Shown: positions 5,083 through 14,014, numbered from the stretch's first letter. The stretch is DNA of 14,123 nucleotides from an uncultured bacterium (GCA_900551245.1 URVC01000079.1:1-14123); one strand, 5' to 3'. Notes: generated by a model not told the origin, from the sequence alone. Numbers and translations: made by a program.

Positions 5083-8048
5083 AATGTGTCCTGAGCATTC
5101 TGCTGGGAGTGTTTCTGGCCGGGACGGCTGCGGCAAACCCGATCCGCAACTCCAGTTTTGAACTGGATTCCGCCAACTTCGGCGTGGTCCGCTTCGCCCG
5201 CAGCGGCGGGGGCTATCTCAAACCGGAGTTTGATTCGGCTTCTGCCGTTCACGGCCGGCAGAGCATCCGTTTTGCCAATCCCAAAGCGGATATGATTGAA
5301 TTCCTCTCGGCTGAGTTCAAGTTGGAACCGGGGAAAACCTATACGCTTTCCTGGTATATGAAAAGCGACAAACCGGTTCGTATCCGTTGCGGAGTTCTCT
5401 CCGGCGACATCACGCCGGAATCCGACGCCTGGATCACGGAACTGCGCTGGATGAAGCCGGAACGGGAGTGGAAGCGGTACTCTTTCAGCTTCCGCGCCAA
5501 GGGGGATGGAAATTATTTCACCGAGTTCCGGTGGGGGAACTGGGACCGGATTGCGAATGATGCGACTGTCTGGTTCGATGCGTTTCAGATCGAAGAAGGA
5601 ACCGAGGCGACGGACTACGCGCCGCATGCCGGAGTGGAAGCGGCACTGATCGCCCCGGAACGGATCTGCCTCGGAGAAGCGCAGATGCCGTTGGAAATCG
5701 CGGCAGTCAACTACAGTAATTCCGATCAGAAAATTGCGGTGAAACTGACGCAGAAAGAGAGTTTGAGCGGACTTGTGACGCCGCTGGGCGAGTACCAGCT
5801 CGAACTGAAGCCGGGGAACGTCGTCCGCCGCAATCTCCAACTTGCCGCCGGTCGTTACGGACACTTCCAGCTTGCGGGAGGATTCACCGGGTCCGGGAGT
5901 TCCGGCAGCATATTCCCGATACACTATGCCCGCGTTTTCCCGCCCCGGCCCGGCAAGCCGGATTTGCGCCGGGAGAGCGTGCTTGGAGTGGAGTTTTCTT
6001 ATGGGGAAACGGCGGAAAACCAGAGCTTTATCCTCGGAGGCTACCGGGGGCTGGAGAGCGATCAGGAAAGTTATATCCGTTTTTTCCGGAATGCCGGCAT
6101 AAAGTTGCTGCGCAGCGGCAACAACGGCGATGCTTTTTCCTGGAAGCTGATAGAAACGGCTCCCGGGGTATTCGATTGGAGCAATACGGATCGGCTCGTA
6201 GAACTGGTCGATCGGAATGACATGCAGATCATGCCGGTATTGGGCAATATGTTTTTTCTGCGGGACAATTACCGGACCGGGAAACGCGATTTTACGCGCC
6301 TGCCGAAGTTCGTGGTTGAAAAATCGGATAAGGTTGCAACCAAGCTGTCATGGGACGGCCTGCTGCCGCCGCATGAGATGTGGGAACGTTATGTCCGAGC
6401 CATGGCTTCCCGTTACCGCGGCCGGATTGCCGCTTATGAACTGACGAATGAGCCGAACATCTGCATCCCCGGCGAGAAGTATGCGGAGTATGTCAAAATA
6501 GCAGGACGCGCGATCCGGGAGGCTGCTCCCGGCACAATTGTGGTCGGAGGCGGAATTACATCTGACTTCGGCGGTTCGGCAGGGGCATTCCTGAAAGCAC
6601 TCGGGGAATCAAAGGCATTGGAGGTTTGTGACGCACTGAGTTTTCACCCTTATTCGTCCCGTCAGGAGAACAGCGCGAACCCGGCGCGTGAGAGCTTACA
6701 GCAACTGCGGCGGATGGTTGACAAATACGCAGCCGGAATGCCGCTTTGGAACACGGAGCTTTATTATCTCTGGGGGGATAAGAATGATACCAGACGGATT
6801 GAGGCCGGTACGCTGCCGCGGCATTTGGCGCAACGTTTTTTGCTGGATCTAGGGGAAGGAGTCAAGCAGAGTATGTACTTGCCTGACACTTCACTGCTGA
6901 TGCACGAACTTTCGCCAAGCTGGCAGCAGGTGGGGGAATTTGTGCAGACCGGACTGGTTCCATCCATGCTTTATCCGGCGCATAGCGCATTGGTTCACTT
7001 CTTCGCGGGAGCCGTTCCGGTGGAGCGTATTGAGTGGATTCGCGGGATTACCTGCTATCTCTACCGTGACCACGATGGGAAGGAGATCGCAGCTTTCTGG
7101 AATAACACGGTTGACCGGAAATTCAAACTGACTTTGAGTGGTGAAGGTATTTCCCTTTATGACCTTTATGGCAATGAGCTGACGGGTCGCGAGGAGTTGC
7201 CGGTCGGCCGAAACCCTTGTTTCCTGCGCGGTTCTGATTTGCGCAAAGTGGTTTCAGAAGCGCAGATCGTGCCGGAATTGGCTTATTCCGTAACTGGTGC
7301 CCGCCAAAGCAAAGTTGACGGAAAAACGATGCTTGGAATCGGAATCTTCAATCACGGCACTGCAACAGTGACGCTGAAAGTGCGCCCGGACTTTGCCGGA
7401 ACCGCCAGGACGGTAACTTTGCCGCCTCAGGCGGAGAGCGTGGTGTATTTCCCTTTTGACGGCACGAGTTATCAGGCGCAGGTGATTATTTCAAACGGGA
7501 AAGAGTTCCGGCGCTGGCCGGTTTCCTTCAAGCCAGTGAGTTTTTGCCGCAGTGGCGAGAAATGCGTTGTCGGAGAGCTATTCAGTTTTCAACCTGACGT
7601 GACTGCAACGGCCTTGAAGTTATCGATCCGGGTGAATGATGCCGAGCGCGGAGTGAGGGAGAAAGGGGCTCCGTGGAATGGTGACACAATTGAACTTTTC
7701 TTTGACACGTGCCCGGAGAGCATGCTCGATTTCCCCGGATATACCCCGAACGTCCATCGGCTTTTTCTGTCGCCGGCATCGTTGAACGGCTTGCCGGCGG
7801 CGCTGCAGGCAAGCAGCGGCGTCAATACCGCGAAGATCCGGTGGAACATCACTGAAGATGCCACCGGCTATACGGCGGAACTTACGGTTCCGTGGAGCTG
7901 CCTCGGCCTCGCTGAACCTGCACTGCTCGGATTCGACATTGCCGTGGACAACACCGACCGCTTCGGGAAGCGGAATCAAACCGTCTGGGCCGGAGGTGAG
8001 TTCAATCATAAGGACAGAACACACTTCGGCACTCTTTTGAAGGAATAG
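5079..8048 (+). CDS. large secreted clan GH-A glycoside hydrolase with N- and C-terminal carbohydrate-binding modules
   Basis: 989 residues. Order of parts: signal peptide (1-19, ending GTAAA); CBM4/9-like beta-sandwich (about 20-180, FELD and KLEPGKTYTLSWYMKSD); linker beta domain (about 185-290); (beta/alpha)8 barrel (about 300-640); Ig-like beta region; and a CBM9-like C-terminal domain (about 820-989, WNGDTIELFFD and YTAELTVPW). In the barrel, YELTNEPN puts Glu458 as likely acid/base and PLWNTELYY puts Glu560 as likely nucleophile, about 100 residues apart as expected for strands 4 and 7 of clan GH-A. SFHPYS between them also fits. The closest resemblance is to GH39/GH5-like enzymes, but I cannot assign a family or substrate. 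It acts outside the cytoplasm. It starts within the stop of the upstream binding protein. Confidence 0.8.
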   Translation: MKCVLSILLGVFLAGTAAANPIRNSSFELDSANFGVVRFARSGGGYLKPEFDSASAVHGRQSIRFANPKADMIEFLSAEFKLEPGKTYTLSWYMKSDKPVRIRCGVLSGDITPESDAWITELRWMKPEREWKRYSFSFRAKGDGNYFTEFRWGNWDRIANDATVWFDAFQIEEGTEATDYAPHAGVEAALIAPERICLGEAQMPLEIAAVNYSNSDQKIAVKLTQKESLSGLVTPLGEYQLELKPGNVVRRNLQLAAGRYGHFQLAGGFTGSGSSGSIFPIHYARVFPPRPGKPDLRRESVLGVEFSYGETAENQSFILGGYRGLESDQESYIRFFRNAGIKLLRSGNNGDAFSWKLIETAPGVFDWSNTDRLVELVDRNDMQIMPVLGNMFFLRDNYRTGKRDFTRLPKFVVEKSDKVATKLSWDGLLPPHEMWERYVRAMASRYRGRIAAYELTNEPNICIPGEKYAEYVKIAGRAIREAAPGTIVVGGGITSDFGGSAGAFLKALGESKALEVCDALSFHPYSSRQENSANPARESLQQLRRMVDKYAAGMPLWNTELYYLWGDKNDTRRIEAGTLPRHLAQRFLLDLGEGVKQSMYLPDTSLLMHELSPSWQQVGEFVQTGLVPSMLYPAHSALVHFFAGAVPVERIEWIRGITCYLYRDHDGKEIAAFWNNTVDRKFKLTLSGEGISLYDLYGNELTGREELPVGRNPCFLRGSDLRKVVSEAQIVPELAYSVTGARQSKVDGKTMLGIGIFNHGTATVTLKVRPDFAGTARTVTLPPQAESVVYFPFDGTSYQAQVIISNGKEFRRWPVSFKPVSFCRSGEKCVVGELFSFQPDVTATALKLSIRVNDAERGVREKGAPWNGDTIELFFDTCPESMLDFPGYTPNVHRLFLSPASLNGLPAALQASSGVNTAKIRWNITEDATGYTAELTVPWSCLGLAEPALLGFDIAVDNTDRFGKRNQTVWAGGEFNHKDRTHFGTLLKE

Positions 8049-8062
8049 TGAAGGAACAGGTT

Positions 8063-9604
8063 ATGGAACAGTTTTTCAGATTACCGGATTCAGATGACCT
8101 GAATCGGTATGACAACAATCCGGCTCCGCTGGATCAACAGTTCGGTATCCGTCCGCTCGGAACGCTGAAACCCCTCTCCAGTCATGACATCACCAGTTCC
8201 ATCGCGGGAATCGGCATGGAAACGCTCGATCGCGACACCTATGACCCGACGCCCCTTTACGATCCCCTCTGCGCCGCCGGTTGTAAATGGGTACGACTGC
8301 AGACAGGTTGGCTCAAATGTGAAAAGACAGCGGGGGTTTATGATTTCGCCTGGCTTGATGCTATTGTGGACAATCTGCTTCAGCGCGGCATTCAACCCTG
8401 GTTCAACACCGGATTCGGCCACCCGATTCATACGCCTGTTCCCGCCTATGAGGAGCTGTTCCGGCAAAGTGGAAATTCTCCGGCCAATGGAATGGTGCGG
8501 GGCTACGTCGGCGAGGTTCCACTTTATCATGGCCCACGGGCGATGGCTGCTTGGAAAAATTATCTGGCCGCAATGGCAGAGCATTTTTCCGACCGTGTGA
8601 GACACTATGAAATCTGGAATGAACCGGATGTTCACCGCGTATTCTGGCGTCATCTCGGTCAGCCAGTTCATGCAGATCTGAAGGAAGAACTCCGGCGGAT
8701 ACGAATTGCAGAAGATTATGTGGATTTCGTAAAGGAAAGTGCGGATGCGTTGCGTAAAACATTGCCGCAGGTCAAGGTTATCGCCACGATTTCACATCCC
8801 GTTTCCGATCACGTCAGAGTTGCCGGTATCAGGCGGCTTGCGGATTGGGTGGATATCATCAGTTATCACAATTATGCCAACACCCCGGAGGCTGAAAACT
8901 GCGACAAGGTTGCTTTCTTCCGCAGTCACCTTTCTGTTCCAGGGAAAACAACGGAGTTCTGGCAGGGCGAAGCCGGGCGGGCAACCCATCCGCATCACAG
9001 CGGCTGTTATATTACGTCAGAATATGTTCAGGCCAAGTATATTCTGCGGCGTCTGCTGTGCGATTTTCAGACCGGGATGAAAGTTTCTTCGATCTTTACG
9101 GCGTCGGATTTGCGTTCCTATTATCCCGATGGATCTGATCAGGAATTCGGGATTTTCAAAGCGGACCCCGTGCGGCCCAAACTGGGATTCTTCGCCTTTC
9201 AGGCAATGGCAACACTGCTGGCAGAGGCTGAATCGACTTCCCGGATGATGATTTCCGGAAATCTGATCAACGGCAACATGGCAGGAAGCAGACTGAATTA
9301 TCAGTTCAATTCGGTGGCTTTTCTGCGGCATGAAGTTCCGGTATTTGCGCTGTACCTGCCGGAAAGCGTTGAAATCTCGGTACCTCCAATCCGGTGCGAG
9401 GTGAAAATTTCCGGGGAGCTGGGCTACCGTTTTCGGGAACCGGTTCTGATTGATCCACTGCGGCACAAGGTGTATGCGATCGACCGAGAAATTGTGAAAT
9501 ATCCCGACTGGGCGTATGGTTCCGCAATTATTGCGCCGTATCCAGTTACTGATTATCCGATATTTATGACAGAACGTTCTGCAATTGAACTGGAGAGAGC
9601 ATGA
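8063..9604 (+). CDS. cytosolic clan GH-A glycoside hydrolase, GH39-like
   Basis: 513 residues from the ATG at 8063, which has AAGGA seven bases upstream. A GTG at 8048 overlaps the previous stop and would add five residues, but its ribosome site is only three bases away. There is no signal peptide, so it probably acts in the cytoplasm. The barrel spans about residues 40-400. WVRLQTGWLKCEKTAGVYDF is typical of strand 1-2 of GH39-like enzymes. HYEIWNEPD gives Glu187 as likely acid/base, and FWQGEAG gives Glu303 as likely nucleophile; DIISYHNY lies between. A C-terminal beta domain (about 410-513) follows. Beta-xylosidase and other exo-glycosidase activities occur in related families; the substrate here is unknown. 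It ends in an ATGA overlap with the GH42-like gene. Confidence 0.75.
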   Translation: MEQFFRLPDSDDLNRYDNNPAPLDQQFGIRPLGTLKPLSSHDITSSIAGIGMETLDRDTYDPTPLYDPLCAAGCKWVRLQTGWLKCEKTAGVYDFAWLDAIVDNLLQRGIQPWFNTGFGHPIHTPVPAYEELFRQSGNSPANGMVRGYVGEVPLYHGPRAMAAWKNYLAAMAEHFSDRVRHYEIWNEPDVHRVFWRHLGQPVHADLKEELRRIRIAEDYVDFVKESADALRKTLPQVKVIATISHPVSDHVRVAGIRRLADWVDIISYHNYANTPEAENCDKVAFFRSHLSVPGKTTEFWQGEAGRATHPHHSGCYITSEYVQAKYILRRLLCDFQTGMKVSSIFTASDLRSYYPDGSDQEFGIFKADPVRPKLGFFAFQAMATLLAEAESTSRMMISGNLINGNMAGSRLNYQFNSVAFLRHEVPVFALYLPESVEISVPPIRCEVKISGELGYRFREPVLIDPLRHKVYAIDREIVKYPDWAYGSAIIAPYPVTDYPIFMTERSAIELERA

Positions 9605-11760
9605 TGAAGAATTTTTTTGAGGATAGCCGTTTCCTTTACGGAGCTTCCGTCGCTCCATACGCGAAGTCCTCCGATTGGCCCGCCGAAGAGTATGAACAGG
9701 ATATGAAAGAGCTTGAAAAGCTCAATTTCAATGTAATTCGCATATTTGTCCCGCAGGATCGCATTGAGTACGCGGAACACCGCTACGATTTCTCCCGGCA
9801 GGATGCTGTAATGGATCTGGCCGCCCGGCATGGAATTGGCGTATTGCTGACTGTTGGCGGCGTATTCGACAATCTTCAGGGCATCTATCCACCGCAATGG
9901 CTCGCCCGTGATTATCCGGTACTGCCGCCGCAGGCAAGTCCCGGAGCCGGCGGAAATAACTCAGGACCGCGGGTACGGATCTGCCTTGATGATCCGCTGT
10001 GGCGCAGCAGGGCGTTTGAGTTCATCGCTCTGGCTGTGCGTCGCTATGCTGAACACCCGGCGGTATTGGGCTGGATGAACTGGAATGAGCCGTGGCTTGG
10101 GTGCTGCTATTGCGGGCACACTCGCAGTCGTTTCCGCCATTGGCTGAAAGAGCGTTACCGGAATGATCTGAAAATGATGCTGAAAGCGTGGAGCACGGAG
10201 TTCCCTGTTCTTTTCCGCGACTGGGATGAGGTTGAGCCTCCGCAGGGCTGCGGCTTTTTGTATGGTGGTTTTGTCGCATGGCGCGACTGGCATGAGTTCA
10301 ACCAGTTCCGGCTTGCTGAGGCGATGGGGGAAATCCGGCGCATTATCCATGAAAATGATCCGTATGACCGGCCGGTAACCGGCAACATCTGCCTGACACA
10401 CGGATTCCGCGGTGTCTTTCCCGAAGTTAATATCCGACCATCGGAAGTTGCGAAGAGCTTTGACATTCCTGGCTTCTCCTATTACACTGTTGCGCATGGC
10501 GAAGGAAGGTGGTTGACACCTTTTACAAAATCTCTTTATGTCGACAGTTTCCGCTGGATGTCCCGCGATCCCCTGCGCCGTACTCTTGTGCTGGAAACGG
10601 AAGCCGGTCCCAATGTCGCCATGCTGACACCGCAGGAACGGATTTTCAACAACTGGCTGGCGATCGGACACAACGCAAAATCATTCGTCTGCTGGAACTA
10701 TCGTACCCGAATCTCGGACAATCAGGTCGCCAACTTTAATTTGATGCGCTGGAACGGAACGCCGTCGGCCCGTGCCCGGCTCCATGCGGAACAGGCGAAA
10801 CTGTTGAGTCGGCATGCGGCACTGCTTAATACGGCCTGTCCGCGGCCCGCCGCTGCGGTTCTCGTTGCGGACCGCCTCATGACGCTGCTGATGTCATCCT
10901 ATATCCAGACGGGCGACGGCAAGATTATTTCCAACCACTATGAAGACGGCATCGAAAACAGCATTCGTGGTGCATTCAAGGCATTGTGGGATATGAATAT
11001 TCCGTATGACGGAATCTCCGAGTTCAATTTAGGCGAACTGAAACGCTACCGGTTGTTGCTGTTGCCGGCAGTCGAAAATATGACGCAGGAAATAGCGGAT
11101 GCCATCCGGGATTTCACGGCAAATGGCGGCACCGTGATTGCCGAGTCGCCGTTTGCATTCAAAGACGGCAACAATATGTTCAAGGGATATGCTCCGATCT
11201 GTGGCCTTGAACAGGTATTTGGCGTAACCATGTTTGACCGGGAAGGCAGGGAAACTGCGCCGGAGATGGAGTATCCGGCAGGCAAAGCTCCCTGTTGCTT
11301 TTACTGGCATGTGCTCGAACCAGCCGAAAAACTTGAAGCTACGGTGCCTTATGAGGATGGACGATGTGCCATCTCCAGCTGCCGTTTCGGTAAGGGGACA
11401 GCGATTCTGGCCGGCACGGAGATTTTCCGGCAGTATTACGAATCTCCTGCTGCGCCAGCTGTGGAGTGGCTCCGGGAGACGATTCTTACCTCCGGTGTGG
11501 CGCGCAATGCCGAACTGCTTCAGGATGGGCACTGTTGCGATGGAACCGGCATTGAAGTCTGCCGGCTCTTCTCTGATTCCGCGGAACTCTGCATTCTGCT
11601 GAACCACAATCGGGAGCCGCAGAAGTTCCGGCTTGTACTGGAGCGGGAAAAGGAGTGGAGCGACCTCGTGGCGGGCACTCCTGCCCCACTGGATCAGGAA
11701 CTGGAGCTGCCGGGGCTGGGAGTGCGGGTTCTGCAGCACCGTTTTGCAGCGAAGCAATGA
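9601..11760 (+). CDS. GH42 family beta-galactosidase-like glycoside hydrolase
   Basis: 719 residues, close to the usual GH42 length. A GH42-type N-terminal barrel (about 1-390) contains WMNWNEPWLG (Glu163, acid/base) and LVLETEAGP (Glu332, nucleophile). The spacing of about 170 residues agrees with characterised GH42 enzymes. The segment after Glu163 (FRHWLKERYRNDLKMMLKAW) is the usual GH42 helix. Cys128, Cys168, Cys169 and Cys171 resemble the zinc-binding cysteines of some members. A Rossmann-like trimerisation domain (about 405-640) and a small C-terminal beta domain follow. There is no signal peptide, so it likely works on imported oligosaccharides in the cytoplasm, removing beta-galactosyl residues. 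Related enzymes can prefer other sugars such as alpha-L-arabinopyranosides. It starts in an ATGA overlap with the upstream hydrolase, with GGAGAG just ahead of the ATG. Confidence 0.85.
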   Translation: MMKNFFEDSRFLYGASVAPYAKSSDWPAEEYEQDMKELEKLNFNVIRIFVPQDRIEYAEHRYDFSRQDAVMDLAARHGIGVLLTVGGVFDNLQGIYPPQWLARDYPVLPPQASPGAGGNNSGPRVRICLDDPLWRSRAFEFIALAVRRYAEHPAVLGWMNWNEPWLGCCYCGHTRSRFRHWLKERYRNDLKMMLKAWSTEFPVLFRDWDEVEPPQGCGFLYGGFVAWRDWHEFNQFRLAEAMGEIRRIIHENDPYDRPVTGNICLTHGFRGVFPEVNIRPSEVAKSFDIPGFSYYTVAHGEGRWLTPFTKSLYVDSFRWMSRDPLRRTLVLETEAGPNVAMLTPQERIFNNWLAIGHNAKSFVCWNYRTRISDNQVANFNLMRWNGTPSARARLHAEQAKLLSRHAALLNTACPRPAAAVLVADRLMTLLMSSYIQTGDGKIISNHYEDGIENSIRGAFKALWDMNIPYDGISEFNLGELKRYRLLLLPAVENMTQEIADAIRDFTANGGTVIAESPFAFKDGNNMFKGYAPICGLEQVFGVTMFDREGRETAPEMEYPAGKAPCCFYWHVLEPAEKLEATVPYEDGRCAISSCRFGKGTAILAGTEIFRQYYESPAAPAVEWLRETILTSGVARNAELLQDGHCCDGTGIEVCRLFSDSAELCILLNHNREPQKFRLVLEREKEWSDLVAGTPAPLDQELELPGLGVRVLQHRFAAKQ

Positions 11761-11779
11761 CTGTAAGGAGTACTCCGGA

Positions 11780-12592
11780 ATGAGAAACGATGAAAATTGC
11801 CGGTCCGTGAAAACAGCGCCAATTGTGATCAAAGGCGGGCATTGGTGTGACGGTTTGATTCCGCAGCTTGAAGTCGATGGATGCTGGCTTGACGGGCGGC
11901 AGTGCGCGACTCGCGGGATTGCGCTGAAAGAACAGCGCCGGGTGGAGGCGGACCGGGTGACGATGTATCTGGAATTGGTTAATTCCGGCGCGGGGTTCCG
12001 CTGCGGCGGTTTTCGCTGGCGATATCGGACTGGAAACCGGAACGATTTTCTGGGGCTTCCCGGCAGCCGTCTGCATCTCTATCTGGAGGGATGGAGCATG
12101 TCGAGCGGCTGTGGCGCGCGGCGGCCGGGGGACCGGGACTTCAGGCTGAACCCGGATTATGTCCGTTATGCAGTCTGCCGCCCGGAGTCTTATAAGCCAG
12201 AAATGGAGAATTGTTTTCGGGCGGAACACCTGATCGAGGTCAATGATTCCGAAAGCGGCGATTGTCTGGTGATCGGCTTTCTGACTGCCGCTCGGATGTT
12301 CGGGCGTTTTGAGCTTCAACTCGGCAGCGGCGGGTTGGAGAAACTCGACATCATCGCTGATTGCGATGACAGGCCGGTGGATGCCGGGGAAACGCTCCGG
12401 TCTGAAACGCTCTGCTTCCTTCCGGGGACGGATGGGTATGAAACTCTGGAAACATTTGCGGATCGGTGGGGCAAAGCGATGCATGCCCGCCATTCCTCCG
12501 ATATTCCGACCGGTTGGTGCAGTTGGTATTATTACTACGACCGCGTCAGCGAAAAGGATATCATGGAGAATCTCTTATTTCTGTGCGCCTAG
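11780..12592 (+). pseudogene. GH36 alpha-galactosidase-like gene, truncated after the N-terminal domain
   Basis: 270 codons from ATG 11780, with TAAGGAG nine bases upstream. The first ~240 residues form the beta-sandwich domain that precedes the GH36 barrel. The frame then reaches IPTGWCSWYYYYDRVSEKD, the hallmark first-strand motif of GH36-type alpha-galactosidases. About ten codons later (after MENLLFL) homology ends and a TAG at 12590-12592 stops translation. Full-length family members have about 600-750 residues, so the barrel with both catalytic Asp residues is gone. The stop codon lies within the left inverted repeat of the segment at 12590-14084, which points to mobile DNA or a recombination event as the cause. 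No frameshift was seen before the break. The remnant cannot be an active glycosidase. Confidence 0.85.
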
Positions 12593-12606
12593 GGATAAGT
12601 TCTAAG
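12590..12606 (+). repeat. left inverted repeat
   Basis: Pairs with 14068-14084 at 16 of 17 positions. It contains the TAG that ends the GH36 fragment, and it also reads in frame with the HTH remnant to its right. Confidence 0.7.
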
Positions 12607-12738
12607 TTTGGAGAGCTTGTTGGAGTTTCGTCAAGAAAAGTATCGGCATGGGAACATGGTAAGGCGATACCAACAGCAGAACAGAAAGATAAAATTTGTA
12701 ATATAGCAAGAGATCTAAAGAAGATTGATGCCCAATAA
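12592..12738 (+). pseudogene. C-terminal remnant of an XRE/MqsA-like helix-turn-helix protein
   Basis: About 48 codons, ending at TAA 12736-12738. FGELVGVSSRKVSAWEHGKAIP is a clear XRE-type helix-turn-helix recognition region, as found in HigA/MqsA-type antitoxins and small regulators, followed by a basic helical tail. The N-terminal half is absent. The frame continues back into the GH36 region, but only as out-of-frame reading of that gene. Just before the motif, LGIS-SKFGEL is about one residue shorter than the usual LGxSQxxFAxLLGVS spacing, which suggests the join lies at or inside the inverted repeat. It is AT-rich compared with the glycan operon, consistent with foreign DNA. Confidence 0.6.
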
Positions 12739-12768
12739 CGCATTGTAAAAAATTCTCTGTTAAAGCCG

Positions 12769-13977
12769 TTATAAACTTGCTGCGGGAATCAGTTTACATT
12801 CCCGAGTCAGTGGCGAGCATTCCCGCACCATGCAGACAACAGCTCCCATGCCGACCTCTTTGCCGAATTTTTCCAATTTGGAGAAATGCTTCGCGGCATC
12901 ACGCCCGGGATCGGAACTCTTCTTCATTTCAATGGGATACAAAACCCCATCCTGTTCGATAACCAGATCGATTTCCACCTGATCGAAGTCCCGATAGAAA
13001 TAAAACGCCGGACGCCTGCCTGAATTCCGATAGCTTTTCAGGATTTCCGCAAAACACCAAGTTTCAAAAATATGCCCCGCCATGGCGCCGGCTTCCAGCG
13101 TTTCCGGGGACGACCAGTCGGTCAGGTAAGCACACAAACCGGTATCCAGAAAATAGAGCTTGGGAGCCTGCGTCATTCGCTTGGTCCGATTGGCAAAGTA
13201 AGGTTCAAGGAGTGTAACCAACCCGGAAGCGATCAGGATGCTCAGATAATTCTTTGCGGTTCCAACAGCGACATCCGCATCCCGGGCAAGATCGGAATAG
13301 TTAAGCAGCTGCCCGGTCCGAGCGGCCGCCCCGCGCAGGAAACGGAAGAAGCGCTGAAGATCCCCCACCTGACCGAGAATCCGCACATCCCGCTCCAGAT
13401 AGGTATTGATGTAGGAACCGTAAAACAAATCATGATCCATTTCCGGATCATCGGCCAATTTGGGAAAACTGCCCTGCCAGATCCGGCGGTACAATCCCCG
13501 CAAATTGAGTTTTTCCGAGGCTGCCGGAAAATCATGAGTCGGCAGGAATGGTTCCACATTCCGATCTTCCAGTTCCCGATTCGAGAGCCCCAGCATCTCA
13601 AAAATACCAACCCGTCCGGCCAGCGACTCCGTAACGTTCTGCATCATCCGGAACTGCTGAGAGCCGGTCAGCCAGAACATTCCCGGCTTCTGTTCTTTGT
13701 CGATCAGAACTTTGATGAAAGGCAGCAGCTCCGGCGCATATTGAATCTCATCGATCAGTACCGGCGGCTTATGCCGTTCCAGAAATAACTCGGGATCCTC
13801 TGTCGCGAGATTGCGGTCACGGGGAATATCCAGCGAAACATAATTCCGAGTCTCTTCGCTGACATGTCTCAAAAAGGTCGTTTTGCCGACCTGCCGCGGT
13901 CCGGTCAGCAGAATTGCCGGATAATGCATCCCGCTCTTCCGGAAAAAATCTTCCAGATTGCGATGTATGTACGGCAT
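12769..13977 (-). CDS. AAA-family ATPase, AAA_14 plus DUF4143
   Basis: 402 residues from the ATG at 13977, with AGGAG about nine bases upstream; upstream ATGs are less likely because they lie at or above a probable -10 element. Walker A is GPRQVGKT (residues 26-33) and Walker B VLIDE (73-77), followed by the WLTGSQQF sensor-like segment, as in AAA_14. A winged-helix-like middle region (DLARDADVAVGTAKNYLSILIASGLV) precedes the DUF4143 C-terminus. There, VEIDLVIE and IEMKK give Glu335, Asp337, Glu350 and Lys352, the pattern of a PD-(D/E)XK-type nuclease fold. These proteins are very common in anaerobes and often patchily distributed; their role is not established. It is the only intact gene inside the repeat-bounded segment and looks complete. 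Confidence 0.9.
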   Translation of the reverse strand: MPYIHRNLEDFFRKSGMHYPAILLTGPRQVGKTTFLRHVSEETRNYVSLDIPRDRNLATEDPELFLERHKPPVLIDEIQYAPELLPFIKVLIDKEQKPGMFWLTGSQQFRMMQNVTESLAGRVGIFEMLGLSNRELEDRNVEPFLPTHDFPAASEKLNLRGLYRRIWQGSFPKLADDPEMDHDLFYGSYINTYLERDVRILGQVGDLQRFFRFLRGAAARTGQLLNYSDLARDADVAVGTAKNYLSILIASGLVTLLEPYFANRTKRMTQAPKLYFLDTGLCAYLTDWSSPETLEAGAMAGHIFETWCFAEILKSYRNSGRRPAFYFYRDFDQVEIDLVIEQDGVLYPIEMKKSSDPGRDAAKHFSKLEKFGKEVGMGAVVCMVRECSPLTRECKLIPAASL

Positions 13978-14014
13978 CGTTTTCTTCTCCTCTGTTCGTG
14001 CAATTTTCATTGAT

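Noticed and set aside
4983..5924. 313-residue minus-strand open frame
   Set aside because: Antisense to two well-supported secreted protein genes; Arg/Pro-rich composition typical of reverse reading of GC-rich coding DNA.
11486..12493. 335-residue minus-strand open frame
   Set aside because: Antisense to the GH42 and GH36 genes, with low-complexity Pro/Ala/Arg content and no motif.
13072..13788. 238-residue plus-strand open frame opposite the ATPase
   Set aside because: The minus strand has clear Walker motifs and DUF4143; the plus frame is its shadow.
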